Of a DNA stretch of 64,000 bases, positions 40,331-52,134 are shown one piece after another. Location of the stretch: NCBI GenBank assembly GCA_944739405.2, contig OX123193.2, positions 10,176,331 through 10,240,330 on the forward strand, in the 5' to 3' direction. The notes under the pieces were generated by a model that saw nothing but the letters and a program-made list of their open reading frames with translations, ran no database searches and was not told the DNA's origin. Origin of the DNA: Euclidia mi (lineage: Eukaryota; Arthropoda; Insecta; Lepidoptera; Erebidae). The translations under genes and the position numbers were made by a program. Within the stretch, counting starts at the first letter, position 1. Every line of letters begins with the position of its first letter.

Positions 40331-41814
40331 CGAAAGTTTAAAATCGTTTATGTGTTTTATTTTCTTAACGTACTAGAGTAACGATGAATAGCTGGTTCTA
40401 TTTTTAGTAGCGCAAAATTTTGTTTTATTATTTTCTGTTCTGATTTTCACTTGATAAATACGCACAAAATTTATTATTACTACACATTGGTAAGGAAAGC
40501 TCCTAAAAACGAATGTGATTAAGGTAAAAATACTTTTCGTAAATAATAGTTTTCGGCTGTGCAAATAACATTGATGTAAAAACATAATAATATAATAATT
40601 ATTTATTTTGATTAAATACATCCAACAGCTGCCTACCCTACCTAACAACGCGCGAGCGTCGGTTATGAGTCGAACGGATCAAAATGGGTTAGCTTGACTA
40701 TACTGCCAAGCAACACGCTGACTCCACGCACACAGCTGCGCGTGCGTCAGTGTTAGTGAGAAAGCGCTGCATTTACCTAAACTTGGCGCCGCGAATTTGG
40801 CGTTAACGCTCTTAAGCGATGCAATCAGGACAATGCTATTCTAGCATTATTCCGATTGTATATCGGAACGGATATTGTTATGTTGTAATTGGAAGATCAT
40901 AGCTGTCACTCGCGTTATCAACCTTATATTCTAATATTTTCATCACGTTTGAAACACTTCTTTGCCACACAAGTTTGGAATCCATTTGAAAAGAAATTCG
41001 CGAAAAAAATATTGGAAATGGTCCAAAATCAATTCTAAAGCCATTGTAAAACAATTTATCCATGTGCGATGTAGTTTTTTGCGTATTTGGAGTACGTAAG
41101 ACGATTTGAAATACGATATATATTATTATAATGTATAAATGAATAGTAAATAAATTTTATAAATTAATAATAGATAAATGATTTTATAATAGCTTTATTG
41201 TAATGAAAATCTTTTCAAAAGTGCCGTAAGAGTTCAAACCCCAAAAGGTAATCAAAAAGTAACATTAGAAAAGCACGACTTATAATATGTGTATAGCACC
41301 TCAGAGATACCTACGTTGGAGAGAAACCTTGTATCTTTGTGCACGAGATTGTGAGTTTAAAATGGTGGAATAATAAAGCAATGCGATCATCCAAATACAC
41401 TTCTACATATTAGCGTCTGCAGAAAACCCACAGCATAATCCCAAAAACAAAAATCTCATGCCGAAACCTACACACAAACTAAATACATTAAAAAATTATA
41501 AAAGTTAACCATAAAAGAACGACAGATCCTACCCAAGGGAGAGGTCAGAGGTACACAATACCTCTTGAGTGCATATCAGTGATTCTGAGTTTACGATGGC
41601 TGAATAATTAAGAAATACTGAGTGGTGCGCCAGGGCTACAGTATATGCACGGATTGAGAGTACGTAGATAAATTATTTTGATAGCATTAGCATGGTAGCG
41701 AATGACACGAGGTTGAACGAGGTTGTTATGAATAATTTGAATCAAGACTGTTTAAAGATTATAAATTTATTAGTGTTTGTCTTCGTTGTTGAAACCCACA
41801 TAACAGGATGTGTG
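40331..41814. other. Intergenic sequence
   Basis: No gene recognised; frames are short. A GC-richer patch lies at 40700-40810. Confidence 0.5.
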
Positions 41815-41979
41815 TGGAGCGTGACTTTCTCTTACGGGCTTTCAGGAAAACAGGTACTTAACGGCAATAACCTCGTCTTCTATTACGTGGGACCGTAAAT
41901 TCATAATATTACAAAATGTGGGTGTAATATTACACCTCTGCCTACCCTTAACTTTTGGGTATACATGCGTGAGTCTATT
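41815..41979 (+). repeat. SINE family 3, 3' half with RTE-like tail
   Basis: Matches the reverse complement of the SINE at 51848-52126: CTATTACGTGGGACC, GTGTAATATTACACCTCTGC and, at the end, TGCGTGAGTCTATT. The tRNA-like head is missing or unrecognisable. Confidence 0.6.
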
Positions 41980-42309
41980 AAAACTTTGGCATAATTTCGT
42001 ATTTAAAATCAGTTACAAGACATCGTACGATACTCGATACCTCTGCCTAGAATGCAAATGCCTCATAAAGCTATTACGGCTCTACAAATCAACGCAAGCA
42101 TTTATCTACGATCTTTTCTTACTACGTCTAAAAAGGTAACCATAAACTGAACTAACATAATTATGGATGAAACTTAATTCTGTTCCATTTATCTATACAG
42201 TTACCGTGACTATAAATTATAAGTACTCAGATTTATGAAATGAATTCACTACTAAACTTGGCAATTTTTCTTTAGCAGGCATACTAGCTCGCTAAAAACT
42301 CTACTTAAA

Positions 42310-42314
42310 ACGGC
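42310..42314. repeat. Left 5-bp target-site duplication of the BEL/Pao element
   Basis: ACGGC, repeated exactly at 49939-49943. Confidence 0.9.
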
Positions 42315-43070
42315 TGTTTGAAATAGAATTAGTTTTTATTATAAGTCAAATCGATTATATCGATTAAGTAACATTTTGTTTAGTCTATTGAAAATTTCTG
42401 ACAATGGTCACACTGAACTGTCACTTCCGTTCCCGCCTTGAAAAATTAAGACAACGTTTTGCTCTCTCTCGCGTGCCTTGTACCTAATTGAAATAAATTG
42501 ATCGCCTTTTGAAAAGCACATCCTGGTAGCTTCGCGAAACGTTTGTTCGTTTCCCGCGGTCAGTGAAAAAACCCGGTGTAAAAAGTTGACCAAGCCGTAT
42601 CTTGAATTATCGCCCCTTGAAAGCACATGGGTGCTCCGCGAGTCATAGTGGTGTCGAAGTGAATTCGTGCTGTAAACCGTCTTGAATGCCGCCTGATCTA
42701 GAGCTGGTAACGGTAAATTGTGATAAAGAATAAAGTTGTGAATATTGAACAGTTGCGAAAGTTGTTGAAGCCGGTAGCAACGTCCACGTGTCATCGTGTC
42801 TTGAAACGTCGCGTTTGCAGCTTGAGCTAAGTATTAGATATGACATTCACTATATTGGCCAATTTAGTCTTGTGCTAGTCTAACTTAGTTGCAAGATCGA
42901 CCCAATCAAGATATCAGTTGAGTTGAACCATTTTATTAATATTGGTTGTGATTCGCTGTGCAGCGCAGTGCATTGTGTCTGGATATATTGTCTATCGTGA
43001 TCAGGTAGATGTATTGCAGCTTCCACTGCGCACTTTGAAAATCCCTGCCTGACTGCGGTAATTCTAGACA
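42315..43070 (+). repeat. 5' LTR of the BEL/Pao element
   Basis: 756 bp. Nearly identical to the 3' LTR, but holds 82 bases near 42690-42770 that the 3' LTR lacks. The missing block is bordered by a shared GCCG, suggesting deletion in the 3' LTR by microhomology. Confidence 0.95.
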
Positions 43071-43077
43071 TAATTTT

Positions 43078-43090
43078 TGGTGCAGAGCTG
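43078..43090 (+). promoter_or_regulatory. Possible primer binding site
   Basis: TGGTGCAGAGCTG starts eight bases after the 5' LTR. Its first seven bases match the complement of a tRNA-Gly 3' end (TGCACCA). The remainder does not, so it is tentative. Confidence 0.35.
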
Positions 43091-43779
43091 TAGTTGAAAT
43101 TTAGCCGCTGTTGCATTACTGAGTACAAACCTCAGATTGGTATAAGCTTTTATCTCATCACCTTGTAGACAGTATTGTAGTGTTTGTCAGGTCAGTTTTT
43201 GCCTAAAATATATATTATTTATTTGTATAAGTTGACCTACATAACTTGAAACACATTATCATACATAACCTCAATCAGTAATTGTTTGATTTAAATTGTT
43301 GAAATCTAGCATAGATTTGTTGCTGTTACTATTAATAAGTCACTTTGATTGGATACATATAAGTTATATGTATCAATTGATTTAGTTTATTGCATATATT
43401 GATATATTAAGTTTGAACCTTACATTGCTAAACCTTGTTATAATATATAGATAATATTGTTAGGTAACACATATTCTGTGCTTACTATTGTATACCTCAA
43501 ATAACACAGACAGTCTGTCTGTTGCAAGTAATTAGTTAATTTATTTGCATATTTAACTTTAATTAACTTATTTGAAGTTTCAACTTTTGATAACTTTGAC
43601 TTTGTTTTGTGTCAATATATATTGAAACTATTAATTTTGTTGGACAGTAGATACCTGTCAGTTGCTAATACCAGCAGTAATCAGGCTAATACTTTGTTGG
43701 TTTCAAAGAATTAAGAAAAATTAAGTTTTGATTGTTAATATTATTTAACGCTTGTCCGGGCTCTTTTGAAATTTTGATT

Positions 43780-44187
43780 ATGTCAGCTATCAAGGACTTG
43801 CGTGCGGCTGCTGGTGCTATTGCATCAGATTTGCGCTGGTTTGCCTTGGCCAGTGCCTTAGTGAACCGGCCTGATCGCCAGCAGGCCTTACTACAAAGGT
43901 ACGAGCGGATTGACGATCGCCTGGCAAGTGTGGAACAGCAATTCCGCACTTTCAGCGCTTGCTGTCTCGAAGTGTCAGTCAACGATTTCACCGCTGACCA
44001 GCGAAATAAGGTCAGCGAAGACTATGCCCAGGTCTTAGACCTGTATGATGCTGTCTCCAATAGTGCGAGACAACTAGTTGCCGATAGGGAAGGGCAACCC
44101 GGCCTGAAGCAGGAGCTTCTTAAGTCAGCACCGGGGCTGGTGAGTAGGTTCCTACTTTGGTCCTCCCCCATTTTGATGGCTGCCTAG
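43780..44187 (+). pseudogene. BEL/Pao Gag, N-terminal part
   Basis: Starts at the ATG at 43780 (SAIKDLRAAAGAIASDL) about 710 bp after the LTR. It shows a helical domain (RYERIDDRLASVEQQFRTF) usual for Pao Gag. It hits a TAG at 44185; the next Gag block (YLGFVNLFDSLVNDRADLRS) continues in another frame at 44193. A further break lies near 44265, so this is the first of several Gag fragments. Confidence 0.8.
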
Positions 44188-44192
44188 GAAGC

Positions 44193-45344
44193 TACCTGGG
44201 CTTCGTTAATTTGTTTGACAGTCTGGTCAATGATAGGGCTGACCTTCGGTCGGCACAAAGTGTCTGACGAGGCGTACCAGACGGCTGGGGACTAATCACC
44301 CGTAGGTACCATAATAAGCGTGGCCTCGCCGACACGCACATCGAGCAGATTTTGGGTTTGCCGACGCTCACCGGGGTCTCTGGGTTGCGCACCCAACTTT
44401 TGAACCCGCTTTTGGTGGCCATCAACGCACTTAAGTCCCTTGACCTGCCCGTGGACCAATGGTCCTATCTATTGTTGCACATTGTGCTGAAAAAGCTGCC
44501 TGCCGACCTGAGGTCGCGTTTTAAACAGCACTTTGGTGGGGATAGCGCGACCCATCTGCCCCCTTTTGCTGACCTGGAGAGGTTCCTGGAGGATGAGTGC
44601 CGGGTCTTGGACAACTCCGGTGGTGACACGCCGGCTAAGACGCAGCCGCCCAAGGTCAAGGAGCAGGCTCGCGTTCACACCCGAGCCAATGTTGACCAGC
44701 GCCCTCCTCGCTTGGCGGTCACGCAGAGCCCAGCGGAGTGCTCCTACTGCAAGGTCACGGGGCACAGAACGGCCAGTTGTAGGGCATTCTTGGACCTACA
44801 TGTCGCCTCTCGTAGGCGCTTCGCGAATGCCCGCCGCCCTTGCTTCTCTTGTTTGGGGTCCCACTACCAGCGAGACTGCCCAAACTCTCGCCCCTGTCCT
44901 CACTGTGGAGGACAGCATTTGGATATTCTCTGTATGAATGCCAGAGAGGTTGGCCGCTTGTCCAACCAGCCGACGCCGTGCATGGGCGGGTGTTTTGAAG
45001 GTGTCAGCCGAGGCTCACCGGCGCGTAGCCGAGAGTCGCCTCGCTCAATTGATCGCCACTCGCCCCGCTTGGAGAACCGTAGCGTGTGCACGCCTCCTCT
45101 CTCTCGCGCCCCTGAATGTGCTGTTCAGCGTCACCACCACCATGACTGCTGCCCCAGGTATTCCCCTCCTTTGGCGGAGCGTCCCCGCCTTGACTCGCGC
45201 CCACCTCGCTTTGGGCGGGTGCGTCATTATGACCCCCCACAGATGGCGCGCGGATCGAGTCATCGCACCTTTGAGGACTTCAAGCCGCACCCTCGTTTTG
45301 ACTTGCCTGGTCCTGGCCAACGGTCGCCGCCCAGGCAACAATAG
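44193..45344 (+). pseudogene. BEL/Pao Gag, central part and zinc knuckles
   Basis: YLGFVNLFDSLVNDRADLRS runs to a stop near 44268. After a gap, a long frame from about 44310 carries HIEQILGLPTLTGVSGLRTQ, KSLDLPVDQWSYLLLHIVLK and LRSRFKQHFGG. Three zinc knuckles follow: CSYCKVTGHRTASC, CFSCLGSHYQRDC and CPHCGGQHLDILC. A His/Arg/Pro-rich tail ends at 45344. Compared with other Pao Gags, the segment between the first and second block looks shortened, so both a deletion and a frameshift are likely. Confidence 0.85.
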
Positions 45345-45383
45345 GTCATTGACCCCTGCCCTATAACGCCAACTTCCCCCATT

Positions 45384-45923
45384 GAGACCGTTATCCTACC
45401 AACAGTTGCTGTTAGGGTCTGGGGACCCACGGGGACCTCTGTTGTTGTCCGTGCTATATTGGACACAGGTTCACAAGGTTGCATTGTTCCCACTTATTTG
45501 GTAGGGCAGGTTAAATTAAATATGGGCTCTTTTCCAAATTGTATACGGGGCATAGGGGACGTAGCCTCTAATGTTGAAGGGCAAGTTAAGGTTTTGTTTG
45601 GCCCTGTTGAATCTTCACACCCGAGGATTAAAACCTCGGCTATTGTGCTGAAGAATATCTTGGGCATGCATCCACAGAAACAGCTACCTGCTGCTGTGGT
45701 GAATTTGACATCGGGATTGGAACTGGCGGAGCCCAAATTTGACACACCGGGACAAATCGACTTGTTGATTGGCTCTGATGTCCTCGGTGGAATTTTGATT
45801 GGTAGGAAACGGGTTTTGGTGCCAAATGGTTTGACTGCCATCCCGACCATATTTGGATTTGCTTTGATGGGACCTGTACCTAGGGAACCCCTCCACCCGA
45901 ACTTGATAATTTGTTGGCTGTAG
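45384..45923 (+). pseudogene. BEL/Pao aspartic protease
   Basis: The frame has AILDTGSQGCIVPTYLV with the DTGS active site. DLLIGSDVLGGILIGRKRVL and TAIPTIFGFALMGPVP follow, blocks found in the Pao protease-like domain. It ends at 45923; the reading continues in another frame from 45911, an approximate +2 shift caused by an indel. Confidence 0.85.
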
Positions 45924-47419
45924 GCTCTGCTCTCTCTGATGCGGTTCAGAGGTTTTGGGAGGTAGAGGAGCCCCCTCAAGCTGCCCGTTTGAATCCAGAA
46001 CATGAGGAGTTCGAGCTGTTCTTCCAGAACAACACTGGTCGACTCCGTTCTGGTCGGATTATTACGAGGCTACCCTTCCTGTCTGTTTGGCCTCCGCTTG
46101 GTGAGTCACGACCTTTAGCCGAAAAGAGATGGTTGGCTATGGAGCATCGCATGGGTCATGATCCGGAGCTCAGACAGTAGTACATTGAGTTCATGAGAGA
46201 ATATGAACAATTAGGACACATGTCTGTGTCAAACTTGGATTGGCGTTCGGTGGAGCACTACTTTCTCCCGCATCATGCGGTATTGAAGCCATCGACTGGC
46301 AAGCTGCGCACAGTATTTGATGGTTCTGCGCAGACTTCAACAGGCGTATCCTTGAACCAGTGCTTGCATTCTGGTCCCAAGTTGGTCAAGGACCTTTGTG
46401 ACGTCATCATCAGCTTCCGACGACATCAGGTTGTCTTTGTGGCCGACATAAAAATTATGTTCAGGCAGACTATTATCCACCCTGATGAACGTCGCTTCCA
46501 GCTGATCCTTTGGAGAGAGTCTCCTCGCGATCCCATGGTCGTCTACGAGCTCAATACTAATACGTACGGGTTAAGGTCAAGCCCCTACTTGGCAATACGT
46601 TCTCTTTGGGAGCTCGCAGACCGCGAAGGCTTACGTTTCCCACGAGCCTCCGCCATCTTGAAAGACGATATTTACGTCGATGACATTTGCTCGGGCGCCT
46701 CCACAGCGGACGAGGCGATACTCCTGCGGGACGAATTGATAGGTATTTTGGCCTCCGCTGGTTATGAGTTGCGCAAATGGATTTCCAACTCACCAGCGCT
46801 TTTGGAAGGCTTGCCAGAGGATCATCAGCAAGATCCACATTTGTTTGAGATTGTTGACAACCCCGCCATGATGGCTGTTCTAGGCGTTCAGTACAGACCA
46901 GTCCAAGACATCTTTACGTACAACGTAGACTTAAAATTGCCTTGTCCTTGGACTAAACGTCTGGTGTTGTCTACTGTCACCAGAACCTTTGATCCGAATG
47001 GTTGGATTTGTCCTATCATATTTTGGGCAAAATGCTTCTTGCAGAAGCTTTGGACAGCAGCATTGACCTGGGACGAACCTCTACACGGTACTCTTGTTGA
47101 GGAATGGACCTCTTTTGTATCCTCACTTCCTGCCGTCAATGAGATCTCCTTGCCTCGTCCCATTCTTCCTCCCGGGAAGTACAAGGCCACCCTTCATGGG
47201 TTTTGTGATGCCTCAGAACGTGGTCACGCGGCCGTGGTGTACTTGCGCACACTCAGTGCCTCAGGTCAGGTGAGAGTTTCCCTGATCATGGCAAAGAGCA
47301 AGGTGGAACCCCTTCGGACATTTCTGACCATTCCAAAATTGGAGCTCTCGGGAGCAGCACTACTTGTACGCTTATTGAACCAGCCGTGTCCAGTACTTTG
47401 GGTAAAAGCATTTGTATAA
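45911..47419 (+). pseudogene. BEL/Pao reverse transcriptase and start of RNase H
   Basis: FWEVEEPPQAARLNPEHEEF leads into the RT. A TAG at 46178-46180 interrupts, after which the same frame continues FMREYEQLGHMSVSNLDW. It shows HHAVLKPSTGKLRTVFDGSA, VFVADIKIMFRQTII (first Asp), LRSSPYLAIRSLWELAD and KDDIYVDDICSGAST (YVDD). The RNase H start is HGFCDASERGHAAVVYLR. The frame stops at 47419 and RNase H resumes in another frame from about 47386. Catalytic residues of the RT are kept. Confidence 0.9.
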
Positions 47420-48789
47420 ATGGGACCTACGCCTGGACAGACAGCCAAATTGTTCTTTGTTGGTTGAAGGCTTCTGTCCACACCTTGGAGGTATTTGTCG
47501 CTAATCGCGTTTCCCAAATCCAGAAATCCGAAGTCAAACTTGTTTGGAGACACGTGCCAGGTGAGCTCAACCCCGCTGATTGTGCCTCGCATGGATGCTT
47601 GACGCCTAGTTTGATAGGTCATTCGCTGTGGTGGGGTCCGGAATGGTTGAGTCGACCAGAAATTGATTGGCCTCGAACGCCAGTTTTGAATACTTCTAAT
47701 ATGCCGGGTCTACGAACACTCGCTCTTGAGAAGGTAGAATACGCCTTCGACCCCGATTTCTTGTTGAATCGTTACAGCTCCCTCGACAAGTTGTTAGGTG
47801 TTACTGCTTGGATAAAGCGTTTTGTTTTTAACTTTAGGCACCCACAACAGAAACGTCTGACACCGTTTCTCTCACCACAGGAACGACAGGAGTCCCTCAC
47901 CTTTTGGGTTTGTTCTGTGCAGCTGGCGCATTTTGAGAAGGAGATTACTATCCTTAAATCAGGGAGATCGAAATTATCGGGAGCTGTATCTAAATTGAAC
48001 CCCTTTTTGGACGAAACGGGTCTCTTGCGCATTGGAGGGCGTCTCAAGAACGCCAACCTCCCTTACGGAGCACGTCACCCCCTTTTGTTACCAAAGGACG
48101 GTCATTTGGTACGCTTGTTGGTAACTGACCGTCGCCTTAAAAATTCGCATGCTGGTTGTAATGCTTTGTTGGCCATTTTGCAACGCGAATTTTGGATCTT
48201 GTCTGCCCGAAGAATTATCCGGAGTGTAGTCTTTCGCTACATCCCTTGCTATAAGCTTAAGGCTTCTACCATGCAGCCCTTGATGGGAGACTTACCGGCA
48301 GATCGCGTAACTGAGAGCAGGACGTTTGACGGTGTTGGCACGGACTTCGCTGGTCCCTTTTTGGTGAAAACGTGGACACTTCGAAACAGCAAGACTATTA
48401 AGGCCTACTTGTGTGTTTTTGTTTGTCTCTCCACAAAGGCCGTACACTTAGAACTGGTCTCCTCGCTTACGACCGAGGCGTTTGTAGCCACATTTGGCAG
48501 ATTTGTATCCCGCAGAGGGCTGCCTTCCTTGATCCGTTCTGACTGCGGCACTTATTTCAAGGGCACGTATAATTATTTGAATGATGTTGTTAATTTTCTT
48601 GAAACCAACAAGGCTGATATAGGTGATAGGCTTGCCCGACGTGGGATAAATTGGTTGTTTTCCCCACCAAATTGTCCACACTGGGGTGGTATATTTGAGG
48701 CCGCTGTTAAATCGGCCAAAACACACTTGCGCAGGACAATCGGTGAATCTGTCCATACATTTGAGGAACTCGCAACTGTGTTTTGTTAG
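47386..48789 (+). pseudogene. BEL/Pao RNase H end and integrase
   Basis: The RNase H end reads YAWTDSQIVLCWLKA and WRHVPGELNPADCASHG. Integrase begins LLRIGGRLKNANLPYGARHP with HAGCNALLAILQREFWI. In the zinc-binding part, RYIPCYKLKA has Tyr where the first Cys is usual. The catalytic region shows GVGTDFAGPF, RSDCGTYFKG and GGIFEAAVKSAK (D, D, E). A TAG at 48787 ends the frame. The C-terminal domain follows in fragments (GHFFIGHPLVALPEY; then PKIGDLVLIKEANLPPLRWR) to 49233. Confidence 0.9.
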
Positions 48790-49233
48790 ATTGAGGCCGT
48801 TTAGAACTCTCAGCCATTGTGCCCGATCTCCTCAGATCCGAATGATTTGGAGGCCCTTACGCCGGGCCATTTTTTTATTGGTCACCCACTTGTCGCCTTG
48901 CCTGAGTACCCCTATATTTATACGAGACCTGGTCGTCTCTCGCGTTTTGAATTAGTACGCCAGATTACTCAGAGCTTTTGGAAACGCTAGAATTTGGAAT
49001 ATTTGCACATACTCCAGCAACGCGTTAAGTGGACCGACAAGACCGATCCACCCAAGATTGGTGACCTCGTTTTGATCAAGGAGGCTAACCTTCCGCCACT
49101 CAGATGGCGCAGGGGGCGCATCCTTCGTTTGGTAACTGGGGCTGATGGAGTTCCCCGATTTGCTGAGGTCTTGGTGGACGGTTCGATTCTGAGGAGAGCG
49201 GTTGCAACATTGTCACGTCTACCAACCGATTAG
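48790..49233 (+). pseudogene. BEL/Pao integrase C-terminal fragments
   Basis: After the stop at 48787, the conserved end of Pao Pol continues in other frames. LTPGHFFIGHPLVALPEYPY and GRLSRFELVRQITQSFW lie around 48850-48985. QQRVKWTDKTDPPKIGDLVL to AVATLSRLPTD follows at 49015-49233. At least two frame breaks separate the pieces. Confidence 0.8.
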
Positions 49234-49249
49234 CGGACCGGTAGCCCGG

Positions 49250-49264
49250 TCCGGGGCGGGTGGA
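49250..49264 (+). promoter_or_regulatory. Polypurine-tract-like sequence
   Basis: CCGGGGCGGGTGGA directly precedes the 3' LTR start TGTTTG, the expected place for second-strand priming. It is not purely purine. Confidence 0.5.
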
Positions 49265-49938
49265 TGTTTGAAATAGAATTTGTTTTTATTATAAGTCAAA
49301 TCGATTATATCGATTAAGTAACATTTTGTTTAGTCTATTGAAAATTTCTGACAATGGTCACACTGAACTGTCACTTCCGTTCCCGCCTTGAAAAATTAAG
49401 ACGCCGTTTTGCTCTCTCTCGCGTGCCTTGTACCTAATTGAAATAAATTGATCGCCTTTTGAAAAGCATATCCTGGTAGCTTCGCGAAACGTTTGTTCGT
49501 TTCCCGCGGTCAGTGAAAAAACCCGGTGTAAAAAGTTGACCAAGCCCTATCTTGAATTATCGCCCCTTGAAAGCACATGGGTGCTCTGCGAGTCATAGTG
49601 GTGTCGAAGTGAATTCGTGCTGTAAACCGTCTTGAATGCCGGTAGCAACGTCCACGTGTCATCGTGTCTTGAAACGTCGCCTTTGCAGCTTGAGCTAAGT
49701 ATTAGATATAACATTCACTATATTGGCCAATTTAGTCGTGTGCTAGTCTAACTTAGTTGCAGGACCGACCCAATCAAAATATCAGGTGAGTTGAACCATT
49801 TTATTAATATTGGTTGTGATTCGCTGTGCAGCGCAGTGCATTGTGTCTGGATATATTGTCTATCGTGGTCAGGTAGATGTATTACAGCTTCCACTGCGCA
49901 CTTTGAAAATCCCTGCCTGACTGCGGTAATTCTAGACA
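49265..49938 (+). repeat. 3' LTR of the BEL/Pao element
   Basis: 674 bp. Matches the 5' LTR apart from scattered substitutions and the 82-bp deletion at the GCCG microhomology (about 49640). Confidence 0.95.
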
Positions 49939-49943
49939 ACGGC
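49939..49943. repeat. Right 5-bp target-site duplication of the BEL/Pao element
   Basis: ACGGC, identical to 42310-42314. Confidence 0.9.
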
Positions 49944-50689
49944 CAAGAGCCACTAATTCAGCGCTCATTGATTACCAGGCATTATTTAAACAACGATCGT
50001 GTACCGTTCTCGTAGTAATAAGTACACAAATTCGAATTAAAATCAAACGAAAATAACGCGGTTGTTGTTCCAAGAAATAATTTAGGTTTAAGTATTAACA
50101 AGGAGCCGGTAAAGCTGTACAAACAAAACGGACGGTGAAACGGAACGCTTGGCCGACTACGACAAATAAAGAAGTTTCTTATTTTGTTCACAACTCTTAA
50201 GGTTCAAGTTACGTTTCATTTTGCGAAGTATTTTCGTGTTCCCCTTCGCGTTCTTCATTTAAATTCTTGGGCGTAATATGATCCGACATTGTGGGTGACC
50301 ATATAATTTGATTGTTTCCTTCTTTCTTTTTCTCTGACAGTCAATTTCAGATTTGCTTCAAAACCAAATTCAGGTGTTCAATCGTGCATCGTATTTTTTG
50401 GGCATTTATTTGAGTACTTAGCCATATATATAATTAAACTATGGTTTACGGATTCTATTGCGATATATTATATTGGTTTTAGTAAAATTTCATTTTAACA
50501 GAATGATTTGAACATTTTAATAGAAACTACATTTTTTATTATTACTAGCCGACGTTTCAGTTTCTTTACGGGAACCGTGGGCTCTCATGCATTGGACACA
50601 TCGTAAATTTTGTTGTGTTTAAATTCCGTAAATAGTAGTTAGATTTAAATGTGTAACATAAGCGTTAACTCAAGTAAATATTACTTACC
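49944..50689. other. Intergenic sequence
   Basis: No gene or repeat boundary recognised; AT-rich with T runs near 50310-50340. Confidence 0.5.
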
Positions 50690-51839
50690 CATATTTTCTT
50701 ATTACGTGAAAGCAAAACTGAGTTAGTACGTATAAAAGTGGAAAGATTGAAAGAGCAGCGTGTGAAAGAGATGTACAAAAAGCAATTGAGTGAAGGGCCT
50801 GATAAAATCTGAAGCGATGTAAATGACGAAATTGAGAGCGATGTATGGTCGGTATTTAAAAGCAACGTAGTAATATGTGCTGAAGACGTATGCGGCGTGA
50901 GTAAAAGAAGAAGTAAGATATGTGACTAAGCTGACTGGTGGGATGATGAAACTCGAATTATGGTTGAGGAAAAGAAAAAAAACATGGCTGGATATCGTAA
51001 CAATAGAGGCAACGAATAGAGCTAGTGGTGGTATGAATGAAGATAGTGTAAAAAAAATTATGGAGAAGTAAAGGTGTGTGAAAGCTAAAGTTAAAGAATG
51101 TATAGAGAGGAAGAAGAATGACAAAAAGAAAAAATATGAGATGCAATTCGGCGCAAGTTTTCAAGTCAATATAAAACTGTTTTGGAAACTCGTGAAAGAA
51201 GCGCGAGGGAAAAATATGAACACATTGATGAAAGTAATTAGGAATAAAAAGGTGAGGTCATGAATGAAGAAAGAATGATACAGGATTGCTAGAAAAATAT
51301 TATGAGAGTTTATTTGAGAAGAGAGTAACGAAATTTAAAAGGATGTAATTATGAAAGCTTTAAAAAGTATGAGGTCAGGCAAGTCTGCTGGGTGCGATAG
51401 AGTGACGTCTGAAATGCTGAAGGCTGGTGAGGGACTTACAGTACACCTGCTGCATCGCCTTTTTAATCTGTCCTTAAAACAGGGCCAAGTTCCAGATGAC
51501 TGGACCAAGGCAGTGCTTGTTCCAATTTATAAAGGCAAAGATTCGCAGCAGGAATGTCAAAATTATCGCGGGATCAGCCTTCTTAGTGTTGTTGGAAAAA
51601 TGTATGCCGGAATATTGATTAATAGAGTAGTAAACGTGACTAATGGCAAGATATGGGATGTGCAAGCTTGATTTTGGAAGGAAATGGGATGTACGGATCA
51701 AGTCTTTTCCTTGCGCTGCCTTACCGAAAAATGTCTGGCAAAAAACCAGAAGGTATGCGCGTCCATAGTCTTGGAAAAGGCTTATGATAGGGTAAATAGA
51801 AAGGAACTATGGAAAGTGCTATCTGTGTATGGGGTGGAA

Positions 51840-51847
51840 ACTTTATA
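51840..51847. repeat. Left target-site duplication of the SINE
   Basis: ACTTTATA, repeated at 52127-52134. Confidence 0.75.
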
Positions 51848-52126
51848 ATATTTATTTTTATTTATTTATAGACTCACGCCTATATCCCCGAAGGGGTAGG
51901 CAGAGGTGTAATATCACACCTACATTTCGCCATAAATTTTAGGTCCCACGTAATAGGGGGCCAGCCTATTGCCGTACCGGGCACATTACCAGACTCCGTG
52001 CTGCTACTGAGAATTTCCTAACGGAAAAACCCAATAAGACTTTGCCCGACCCGGGACTCGAACCCGAGACCTCCCAATCCCACGCGCACATTTATGCCGC
52101 GAGACCAACCAGGCAGTCACGAGGCC
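51848..52126 (-). mobile_element. tRNA-derived SINE (family 3) with RTE-like 3' tail
   Basis: 279 bp, inserted in the RTE copy with the duplication ACTTTATA. On the minus strand it starts GGCCTCGTGACTGCCTGG. It has box A-like TGGTTGGTCTCG and box B GGTTCGAGTCCC, then a body with CTATTACGTGGGACC and TGATATTACACCTCTGCC. Its end, CTGCCTACCCCTTCGGGG then AGGCGTGAGTCTATA, matches the 3' end of the RTE copies here (CTGCCTACCCCTCCGGG then CAGGCGTGAGTC). The tail finishes in TAAATAAATAAAAATAAA. Confidence 0.85.
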
Positions 52127-52134
52127 ACTTTATA
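52127..52134. repeat. Right target-site duplication of the SINE
   Basis: ACTTTATA, second copy (see 51840-51847). Confidence 0.75.

Larger units (their letters stand above)
42315..49938 (+). mobile_element. BEL/Pao LTR retrotransposon, complete structure
   Basis: Two LTRs (42315-43070 and 49265-49938) both start TGTTTGAAATAG and end TTCTAGACA, with ACGGC duplicated at each side. Between them lie gag with three zinc knuckles, a DTGS protease, RT with YVDD, RNase H and integrase. The order protease-RT-RNase H-integrase and the protein motifs are those of BEL/Pao. At least five reading-frame breaks make it inactive. Confidence 0.95.

Noticed and set aside
44465..45896. Several 60-170-codon minus-strand frames inside the BEL/Pao gag and protease region
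   Set aside because: They are shadows of the GC-richer coding strand; the plus-strand frames carry the zinc knuckles and protease motifs.
50665..51164. Phe/Ser-rich minus-strand frames
   Set aside because: Antisense shadows of the A-rich RTE linker region.
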